A stretch of DNA of 37,381 nucleotides from Bacillota bacterium (GTDB lineage: Bacteria > Bacillota > Syntrophomonadia > Syntrophomonadales > Syntrophomonadaceae), in the NCBI GenBank assembly GCA_023395515.1, contig JAEWZB010000006.1, positions 1 to 37,381 on the forward strand. The letters are read 5' to 3'. Positions 31,767 to 37,381 of this stretch are shown piece by piece. Every line of letters starts with the position of its first letter. The stretch's first letter is position 1. Position numbers and translations under genes: made by a program. A model generated the notes under the pieces. The model worked only from the letters and a program-made list of their open reading frames with translations, was not told where the DNA came from and did not search any database.

Positions 31767-32150
31767 TTTATTTAGATCATAAACCGTAAACTTGGTTTCC
31801 GGTAAAACTATATTATTAAAGGTATCTTTTAGACTGTAGCTAATACTCTGGCTATCAGCCGGCAACTCAATTTTATACTTGTAAATTGCATCATCAGCTA
31901 CTAAGTAAAAAACTTCCCCCGCCTGGCCCGTGTAATCTAGAGGTACATACAAATATTTATCCCCATTCTCATTTTTAACTGGGGAGGTTAGTTCTGGATT
32001 ATCAGATAAATCCCCAAAATCTTTTATAATATCTGCTACTTTAATAGTAGCCGGCTTAGATGGGGCCAAGTCCAATAGATTATTATTATTAAACAAATAT
32101 ATAATCAGAAACGCTCCCAAAGCCAGGTAGATTATTCGTCTATATCTCAC
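31764..32150 (-). CDS. Hypothetical membrane-anchored or exported protein
   Basis: A 128-residue protein with a basic head, one TM helix or uncleaved signal (about 5-22), then a beta-rich extracytoplasmic domain (KPATIKVADIIKDFGDL ... YLYVPLDYTGQAGEVFYLVA). No family recognised. Start GTG 32150 behind GAGGATATAG. It follows the MBL-fold gene by 10 bp and is likely in the same transcript. Confidence 0.7.
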   Translation of the reverse strand: MRYRRIIYLALGAFLIIYLFNNNNLLDLAPSKPATIKVADIIKDFGDLSDNPELTSPVKNENGDKYLYVPLDYTGQAGEVFYLVADDAIYKYKIELPADSQSISYSLKDTFNNIVLPETKFTVYDLNK

Positions 32151-32160
32151 CTATATCCTC

Positions 32161-33087
32161 CTAAACCCGAACATAATGGTCATTGTCAACCTTAATAATT
32201 TTAGCACTTTTTTGTAATCTTTCTAAATGCCGCATAATCATCATCTTAGCCCAAAATTCCGCAAAAGCGGTTTTGCGTGGGTAATCCCGGGCAAAATCTT
32301 GTTCGGAAATATCATGAATACTACGGGGAGCAGATAAGTATTCATAAATCCTCTCTTCTTTTTGTAAAGCTATACCAATGAAATCTTGCAGTAGTTTAAC
32401 CAGGTCTTCTGACTTTCCATCAAAAATCCTGCGATGAGATGTTACTAAAATATTCGGCTTTAGTTCTATTAATCTTTCTACCGAAGCTACTAAATCATCC
32501 AAATTAGAATGTTCCCCGCCATACCATGGACCTCGGGGAGAAATATCAACATCACCAGAAAAAAGGATACCCTCTTTTTCTAAGAAGAAAGCATAGTGCC
32601 CATGAGAATGTCCGGGAGTATGCAGAGCAATAAGCTTGGTTTTTCCTAAATCATAAACTTCATTATCTTTTATAACTCCGGCTAAATCTATCTTTTGGAA
32701 ACCCGGTTCTACCGGAACATCATCCGGCATCGCCACGCTTTGGGCAAATCTTTCGACTTTAGTACGGCCCATTAACTGTTCCCATTTAGAATACCCGGCC
32801 CAACTTGAGTAGACTTCCGGTTTACTATAACTCTCCGCTTCTTCTTGACCAGCCTTTATCTTAGCATTTTTAAAAAAACTCACCCCATTAACATGGTCAA
32901 AATGATTGTGAGTAAGTAATAATAAATCTACCCTTTCTGGATTAATTGGCTTATAAGCCCTTCCCCCGGCACCAGCATCAATCATTACTTTTATGTCATC
33001 ATCAATAAATAATGAATTACTATAGGGAAAAACTGCTACAGCCTCCGGTCTTATTACTTTGACTCTATGGTTTAAATCAAAAATCAA
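32161..33087 (-). CDS. MBL-fold metallohydrolase
   Basis: A 308-residue cytoplasmic hydrolase of the metallo-beta-lactamase superfamily. Metal motif LLLTHNHFDHVNG (HxHxDH) near residues 56-68, second-shell HTPGHSHGHYAFF, the bridging Asp in FSGDVDISPRGPW, and a distal His in VTSHRRI. The C-terminal 70 residues form a helical tail like that of RNase Z/glyoxalase II-like members. The substrate is unknown. I place the start at TTG 33087 behind AGGGGTGA; GTG 33096 would overlap the ribosome-binding site. Confidence 0.88.
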   Translation of the reverse strand: MIFDLNHRVKVIRPEAVAVFPYSNSLFIDDDIKVMIDAGAGGRAYKPINPERVDLLLLTHNHFDHVNGVSFFKNAKIKAGQEEAESYSKPEVYSSWAGYSKWEQLMGRTKVERFAQSVAMPDDVPVEPGFQKIDLAGVIKDNEVYDLGKTKLIALHTPGHSHGHYAFFLEKEGILFSGDVDISPRGPWYGGEHSNLDDLVASVERLIELKPNILVTSHRRIFDGKSEDLVKLLQDFIGIALQKEERIYEYLSAPRSIHDISEQDFARDYPRKTAFAEFWAKMMIMRHLERLQKSAKIIKVDNDHYVRV

Positions 33088-33132
33088 TCTATTCACCCCT
33101 TAGAAAAACTTAGCTGACCTATATGGCATTAT

Positions 33133-33158
33133 AAAAAAAGCCCGGCTAAGCCGGGCTA
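33133..33158 (-). terminator. Terminator of the acidic hypothetical gene
   Basis: Stem AGCCCGGC / GCCGGGCT with TTAG-type loop and seven T on the minus strand, just after the stop codon at 33170. Confidence 0.9.
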
Positions 33159-33169
33159 ATGTTCTGATT

Positions 33170-33580
33170 CTACTCTAGTTTATCAAGCATCTCCATGACC
33201 ATATCAAAAAAGTAGTTGATATCTTCCTTCTCATTAATCCCGGCTTTGAATCCAATTTCGGGGAATCTACCTTCGCTACTTATCTTCACATTAACCGTAT
33301 ACGTGGCTCGTTCCATTTCATCTTCGAGGTTTTCTAAATCTATATCATCCCATTCATCTTCCAGGGATACTTCATAATCTTCCTCATCTTGGAAAATCTT
33401 GGACATTAAGTGATCATTAACCTCTTCACTATTATCAATAATTTGGCTAGCTATCCACATTATATCAGTACTGCTAATGTCTAATTCCTCACTTAATTGT
33501 ATAATTTCATTAGCTACAGGAGTTATTTTTAGCAAATCAGATAAATTTACTGGATCACCTTTTCCCCATTTCTTCTTCAT
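33170..33580 (-). CDS. Acidic hypothetical protein
   Basis: A 136-residue soluble, strongly acidic protein. N-terminal half helical (VNLSDLLKITPVANEIIQLS), acidic linker with EDEWDDIDLENLEDEME, and a short sheet and helix at the end (TYTVNVKISSEGRFPEIGF). No family recognised. GGAGGTGAGG precedes ATG 33580. Own terminator. Confidence 0.75.
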   Translation of the reverse strand: MKKKWGKGDPVNLSDLLKITPVANEIIQLSEELDISSTDIMWIASQIIDNSEEVNDHLMSKIFQDEEDYEVSLEDEWDDIDLENLEDEMERATYTVNVKISSEGRFPEIGFKAGINEKEDINYFFDMVMEMLDKLE

Positions 33581-33869
33581 AGCCTCACCTCCAGGTCTAT
33601 TTGCAATAAAACCAAACTACGACTATACCGCTGCGTTTGATTTTTCCTTTAACTATAGTACTTAATGTCCACATTAAATTGTACTCTCTATAATTTGATT
33701 ATATGTGAACAAGGTTATAAAAAATAGAGGATTTAACTAGGAAAAATCCTTATAAATATTATAACATTTGCCAAGGAGACTTGACTTTTGTAGTTATAGA
33801 TTTAAACTATACCATGTAGATTATATTAGTGCAATACCAATAATTAGGATAAGGAGGCGCCTTTAGCTC

Positions 33870-34046
33870 ATGTTAAACGTTATTAAAGCTATTACGATTA
33901 TATTAACCCTTAGTTCCGTCTTATTAGTAATTTATGCAATAGTAACCTCTACATTTACTAATATTCTTTTTTGGATAATATACTTTACTATTGTCCTCCT
34001 AGATTTAGCTTTAATCAAGTATTTAAAAAAACTTGATCAACCGTAG
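33870..34046 (+). CDS. 58-residue two-TM membrane protein
   Basis: ATG 33870 lies downstream of AAGGAGGCG. The product is almost entirely two hydrophobic helices (VIKAITIILTLSSVLLVIYA and ILFWIIYFTIVLLDLALIKY) and ends KKLDQP. No family known. The interval 33581-33869 upstream is AT-rich and holds only possible promoter elements. Confidence 0.65.
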   Translation: MLNVIKAITIILTLSSVLLVIYAIVTSTFTNILFWIIYFTIVLLDLALIKYLKKLDQP

Positions 34047-34050
34047 AAAG

Positions 34051-34335
34051 TTATGATTGTTCAGCTAATTTAGCCAAACGTTCCTGCTTAACCCGTACTA
34101 CTTCAGGCTGTACTTTCTTTTTCAAATCTCTGCGATACTCATTTATGTAATCCTCTAAAACTTTAGTAGGAGCTATTCCATCATGCCGGCCCACCCGTAT
34201 ACTTAGGCACTCATTTCCCTGTAGATAGAATATAAATTCCGCTTTGGCTTGGGCACCATTATAAGCAAAATAAGTATCTCCTGCAGCTTTATTGCGGTCA
34301 ATTAATCTGAAATTTTCAATCCCTAGCAATTCCAA
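34051..34335 (-). CDS. Hypothetical small soluble protein
   Basis: A 94-residue basic protein: an N-terminal mixed region (ELLGIENFRLIDRNKAAGDT ... FIFYLQGNECLSIRVGRHDG) and a charged C-terminal helix. No family recognised. The start is TTG 34335, preceded by a weak GGGATGG. A terminator-like structured leader lies 85-160 bp upstream. Its stop is four bases from the stop of the convergent small membrane gene. Confidence 0.65.
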   Translation of the reverse strand: MELLGIENFRLIDRNKAAGDTYFAYNGAQAKAEFIFYLQGNECLSIRVGRHDGIAPTKVLEDYINEYRRDLKKKVQPEVVRVKQERLAKLAEQS

Positions 34336-34421
34336 AATTTAGACCATCCCTTTCTGCTTTAAATAACCTATAATAATGAATTCTTTACCCTGCTTTAAAA
34401 TCCTGTTTTTAAGATTAAGAA

Positions 34422-34497
34422 AAACTTGGCTGGCGCCCAGCTGTCCAAGGTACTCTACGAGCACTCCCCTTACGCGGGCTACTATATCCAATAAAAT
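34422..34497 (-). promoter_or_regulatory. Candidate structured leader RNA with terminator
   Basis: On the minus strand a small hairpin GTGCTC-GTA-GAGTAC is followed by a strong stem (34425-34449; CTTGG..GCTGG / CCAGC.CAAG) and TTTTTC. The upstream AGCCCGC can pair with the GGGCG of the terminator stem, giving a possible antiterminator. No known riboswitch class was recognised. Nothing is coded upstream on this strand, so it is likely an attenuator for the 94-residue gene. Confidence 0.4.
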
Positions 34498-34550
34498 CGT
34501 ATCTGCATATTATAAGAGATGAATTTAAGGGGCAGAAAGGAGCATCTTGC

Positions 34551-34838
34551 ATGGACAAAGATGTCCAACTTTTAGCTCGGTTTAAATCATTAGAAAGAGG
34601 ACTTTATCTTACCCTATTTGTTATGCTTACCATTATCCAATTATTTACACTCGGTTATATCCCTTGGATAAAAAGCCTTCCCTTTTCTGAAGTTGTTTTT
34701 ATGCTCATCTCATTTTTGCTTATTTATATACTATTTAGGGTCAAAGTTACTGTAGAGACCTTAGATGAATTATCATTATACAGATTAAGGTTATTTATTG
34801 AAATAGGCTTTCATCCTTTTAAAAAAAGCCAGGTATAA
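34551..34838 (+). CDS. Two-TM hypothetical membrane protein
   Basis: A 95-residue protein with a cytoplasmic head (MDKDVQLLARFKSLERG), two TM helices (about 18-38 and 47-66), and a charged C-tail. No family recognised. GAAAGGAG precedes ATG 34551. A 40-codon gene follows on the same strand after 48 bp. Confidence 0.7.
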   Translation: MDKDVQLLARFKSLERGLYLTLFVMLTIIQLFTLGYIPWIKSLPFSEVVFMLISFLLIYILFRVKVTVETLDELSLYRLRLFIEIGFHPFKKSQV

Positions 34839-34886
34839 AACTATGACAAGCATACATTCTAGTAGTAAAAGGAGGTATTAAGCTTT

Positions 34887-35009
34887 ATGAGTAAAAAGGG
34901 AGATAAGTTCATAGATAAGATTGGTTTAGCTAATTTACTCAATCTAGATGAAATTGTGGCCGAAGATGAGGCAAGGGCTAAAAAGAAAAAAGAAAAGAAA
35001 GAGAAATAA
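34887..35009 (+). CDS. 40-residue Lys-rich small protein
   Basis: ATG 34887 is behind AAAAGGAGG. The product starts MSKKGDKFIDKIGLANLLNL and ends in a Lys/Glu tail (AKKKKEKKEK). It is soluble and highly charged. A good ribosome-binding site and close position to the upstream gene support it; no family recognised. Confidence 0.6.
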   Translation: MSKKGDKFIDKIGLANLLNLDEIVAEDEARAKKKKEKKEK

Positions 35010-35120
35010 CTTGTTAAGCGGGAGGGGAGAAACAAATTTTTTGCAAAACTGAAATTTACCCCACAAAAGCCTCTATTTCAACTAGAATAGAAGCAAGGAT
35101 AATAATCTGGGGGTGTCATA

Positions 35121-35969
35121 ATGCGTAGTAAAATGACCACACTTTTACTCCTCTGCTTACTGCTTAGCTTATCGGGCTGCAATTATAATAATCAAACGGT
35201 AAATAATAAAAATGTAATTGAAGAAACACCTAGTGAATTTGCCGAAACATTAACCCTTGAAGAGGTAGAAGATGTACTTACCACATCAGGTATTCAGCTC
35301 AGCTCTTGCAGTAATGATTCATTGCCGGTGTTTAATGATGTAGAACCAGCAGCATTTAATATTGCAGGTTCTGACGATATTTTACTCATATATGTCTTCA
35401 ATTCTATTGCTGAACGCCTGGAAGCTATGGGTGATTTTACCCATGAAAAGCAGCAAGACTTATTTGGTCAGTTTTCCCTGATCCATAAAGCAAAGAATAC
35501 TGCAATTATTCATATTATTAATGCTGCCCCCGATAAATATGATGATTTTATTGAGGCTAGCCAAAGAATAGGACCAATACAAAAAACTGTCTGGGAAAAG
35601 CTAAATGAACTGGAAAAGCTTACATTTACCGGCGCCGGGGAATTCTGGGAAGCCCGTTATGTGGTTGAATACTATTCCCACCGCTACAAAACTCTTAATA
35701 ACTCAGCCAACTATGATCACTGGAGTGAAACAAGGTTTAGCCTTAGACCTAAATTTGAGGTACCCAATGATTTAGAAATAAGCTATACGTACGGTACTAC
35801 TTCTTCAAGCGGTTCCGGAAAAACAACTATCAGAGGTAATGAATTTCATAAACTAGGCGGTTCTGGAGGAAATGGCAGCATACCGCTGGAAACATTTGTT
35901 TATACTGTTACAGTTGAATGGGAAGGACAAAAAGAAGTGTTTGAGATGACAAATATTGCAGAAAATTAA
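35121..35969 (+). CDS. Hypothetical lipoprotein
   Basis: A 282-residue lipoprotein: signal MRSKMTTLLLLCLLLSLSGC with lipobox LSGC. The mature protein has a mixed alpha/beta region to about 175 (FAETLTLEEVEDVLTTSGIQ; SDDILLIYVFNSIAER) and a C-terminal beta-rich part (VEYYSHRYKTLNN ... FVYTVTVEWEGQKEVFEM). No family recognised. GGGGGTG precedes ATG 35121. A terminator follows. Confidence 0.78.
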   Translation: MRSKMTTLLLLCLLLSLSGCNYNNQTVNNKNVIEETPSEFAETLTLEEVEDVLTTSGIQLSSCSNDSLPVFNDVEPAAFNIAGSDDILLIYVFNSIAERLEAMGDFTHEKQQDLFGQFSLIHKAKNTAIIHIINAAPDKYDDFIEASQRIGPIQKTVWEKLNELEKLTFTGAGEFWEARYVVEYYSHRYKTLNNSANYDHWSETRFSLRPKFEVPNDLEISYTYGTTSSSGSGKTTIRGNEFHKLGGSGGNGSIPLETFVYTVTVEWEGQKEVFEMTNIAEN

Positions 35970-35997
35970 GATAAGATTATATTTAGCTGATTAAATA

Positions 35998-36030
35998 AAT
36001 CGTACCTCCCACCTAGGGGGTGCGATTTTT
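35998..36030 (+). terminator. Terminator of the lipoprotein gene
   Basis: Imperfect stem AATCGTACCTCCC / GGGGGTGCGATT followed by TTTTT on the plus strand. Confidence 0.8.
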
Positions 36031-36124
36031 CTTTATTATTATTTCTCGAATAAGATAAATATTAGTTGTTTTAGCCTTACTAAACCTTTAAGCTTATACT
36101 AGTACTTGCAAGGAGTGATGGAAA

Positions 36125-36550
36125 ATGACTAGTGAAAAACCCTTTCAAATTAAATTTATCCGTAAGGAAAGACACTTCTTATTACCTACGGTCAAGTCCA
36201 TTATTATAGCCCAAAATTTATATGATATATTGTTCCAATATGTTATCAGCTTGGAGAGAGAAGAAAAACTAAAACTATTTCTTGCCAAACTAGAAGCCCA
36301 TATTAAGAGTAAACCCCGGGCCCCTTTCTCCATACCTTACGACGAATTAGAGTTTTTAGAAGAAGGTTTGGAGGAACTAAAACTATTAAATTGGATTGAA
36401 TTAGATGTTGCCGTATGTGAAGTTGGTTTAGATGGAGATGGAGAAAATCTGGAAACTGTTTTGGAATCATTAGAAAGCTACATAATGTTTAACCGGGTAG
36501 AAAATTCTAACACTATTTATGTTTATCCTTCGGGATTAACCAGATATTAG
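36125..36550 (+). CDS. Hypothetical soluble protein
   Basis: A 141-residue protein. It is helical in the middle (IIAQNLYDILFQYVISLERE) and acidic toward the C-terminus, ending VYPSGLTRY. No TM or signal segment and no family recognised. AAGGAGTG precedes ATG 36125. The group II intron fragment begins 20 bp after its stop codon. Confidence 0.68.
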   Translation: MTSEKPFQIKFIRKERHFLLPTVKSIIIAQNLYDILFQYVISLEREEKLKLFLAKLEAHIKSKPRAPFSIPYDELEFLEEGLEELKLLNWIELDVAVCEVGLDGDGENLETVLESLESYIMFNRVENSNTIYVYPSGLTRY

Positions 36551-36570
36551 GCTAAGTAACATAAGGCAAA

Positions 36571-37255
36571 ATCGAGTAGCTAGAAAACAGGGTAATTAAT
36601 CCTGTTTTCTTTGCTCTCACAGAACCGGACGTACGTTTGCCGTATCCGGCTCCTGAAATTTCTCACCGAATTAATAGTAATTCGACAACAACCCAACTTC
36701 GTATTTCTGCATATCGATTAAGCCTAGGTCTTCAAGGTACTTGTTTGGCAGTATCTGATGTATAATGTGGACATTGGAATTCTTCCACTTGTTTACTGCC
36801 ATTTTTATGCCATTTCCTTTAATGCCTAGCTTTCTCATTTCTTTATGCATTGCCTTGTAGGTTTTCCATTGTTTCATTTTTATCATTCTTAGCCTTCTTC
36901 GTAGCCAGCCCATTAAGTCTTGTGTTAAGCTTTTTATGTTGGCTATGCGATAATAGTTAATCCATCCTCTCAAAATCGGGTTTAGCTCTTTTATTATGTT
37001 TTCGAGTTTTCGACCGGAGTTTCTCTTTGTAATCCTTCTTATTTTATCTTTGAAGCGTTTAATTCTTTTGGGGTTTACACCCACTGTTTTGCTCCGAATT
37101 ACAAATCCTAGGAATTCGATCCCTTCATGAACGCTTGTAAGCGTAGTCTTTTCAGTGTTTACCTTGAGTTTTAGTTCTTCTTCTAAGATCTTGGTGGCAT
37201 AGGCTCTATAGTTGCCTGCGGCTCTTTTATCTTTTGCAAAGATAAGTATATCATC
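36571..37255 (-). mobile_element. 3' part of a group II intron
   Basis: The 3' half of a bacterial group II intron on the minus strand. Domain V is at 36622-36652 (GAGCCGGA at one end, TCCGGTTC at the other, with GCAAA loop), slightly shorter than the usual 34 nt. A domain VI-like hairpin AGAAAACAGG / CCTGTTTTCT follows, and the 3' end is near CTCGAT at 36571. The 5' ribozyme and most of the RT are missing from the window because an IS21-like element abuts at 37256. Confidence 0.85.
36671..37255 (-). pseudogene. ltrA: Group II intron reverse transcriptase/maturase, C-terminal 195 residues
   Basis: Reads from the catalytic DD (DDILIFAKDKRAAGN) through EEELKLKVNTEKTTLTSVHE and GIEFLGFVI to the maturase (domain X) part LNPILRGWINYYRIANIKSL and the end GLLSNYY. 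The preceding Tyr-Ala of the YADD active site and all N-terminal RT blocks are cut off by the IS end. An open frame extends upstream through IS sequence (TTG 37267), but it is not intron code. Non-functional as it stands unless the insertion is removed. Confidence 0.9.
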
Positions 37256-37381
37256 TGTTTTTGTCAAGCGAAAAATCCCCCAGATAATAAACGAAAAGTA
37301 CCCCCCATTTAATAAAAAATTTATTTTTAAGAATTAAGCCAATCCTGAGTTTCCTTTAAACGGTAGGAATTTCCGTTCATG
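37256..37381 (-). mobile_element. End of an IS21-like insertion sequence
   Basis: The terminus TGTTTTTGTCAAGCG starts at 37256. Inside it, GGGGGATTTTTCG and GGGGGGTACTTTTCG (minus strand) form the repeated subterminal pattern usual for IS21-family ends. The 3' end of an istB-like gene follows. The element runs off the window. Confidence 0.8.
37327..37381 (-). CDS. istB: IS21 helper ATPase IstB, C-terminal tail (partial)
   Basis: The visible tail is MNGNSYRLKETQDWLNS and then TAA at 37327-37329. The motif GNSYRLKE is the usual C-terminal end of IstB-like ATP-binding proteins. Only 17 residues can be seen, so the call rests on this motif together with the IS21-type end next to it. Confidence 0.7.
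   Translation of the reverse strand, partial: MNGNSYRLKETQDWLNS

Noticed and set aside
1..37381. CRISPR array or phage genes
   Set aside because: No regularly spaced repeats and no capsid, terminase or tail genes were seen.

Overview
The window looks like chromosome from a low-GC, spore-forming, anaerobic Firmicute of the Clostridia type. Evidence: T-box and L20-leader regulation, near-consensus sigma-A promoters, the sporulation genes ytxC and pdaB, a YqzL-like small protein, and an acetyl-CoA hydrolase/CoA-transferase family enzyme typical of butyrate-handling anaerobes. No species is assigned. Almost all genes up to about 28.4 kb lie on the minus strand; both strands are used after that.

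Positions 1-6.6 kb are a conserved translation block read on the minus strand: infC-rpmI-rplT with an L20-type attenuator leader, an rRNA methyltransferase, a tiny YqzL-like gene, a phenylalanine T-box, pheS-pheT, and the 5' part of a TGS-domain nucleoside kinase. PheT lacks the whole tRNA-binding OB-fold insertion (B2).

Positions 6.6-20.7 kb are accessory. A YefM/YoeB-type toxin-antitoxin pair is followed by a tightly packed ten-gene minus-strand operon (16917 down to 7309), whose core is clearly richer in GC than its surroundings. It encodes four membrane or soluble proteins with Cys4 zinc ribbons, two lipoproteins sharing one leader cassette, two further membrane-anchored extracytoplasmic proteins, and two small membrane proteins. 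I recognise no known pathway; it is the best candidate in the window for an undescribed, envelope-associated system. Upstream lie a decayed SLH-domain fragment, a secreted HExxH protein with a copper-amine-oxidase-N-like stalk domain, and an MFS-like membrane protein fused to a LuxR-type DNA-binding domain. The last two genes end in near-identical copies of a terminator element that show a compensatory base-pair change.

Positions 20.8-31 kb are again core: thrS, a DUF445 gene, ytxC, a CoA-transferase, a lipoprotein, a PH-domain protein, tRNA-Val(GAC), pdaB (with a forespore-type promoter candidate) and rmuC. Several very small genes are proposed here, including one that seems to need an ATT start.

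Positions 31-37.4 kb hold small membrane proteins, an MBL-fold hydrolase, hypothetical proteins and a lipoprotein. The right end is a group II intron whose maturase is cut at the YADD motif by the end of an IS21-like element (istB tail) running off the window. No CRISPR array, rRNA or prophage was seen.
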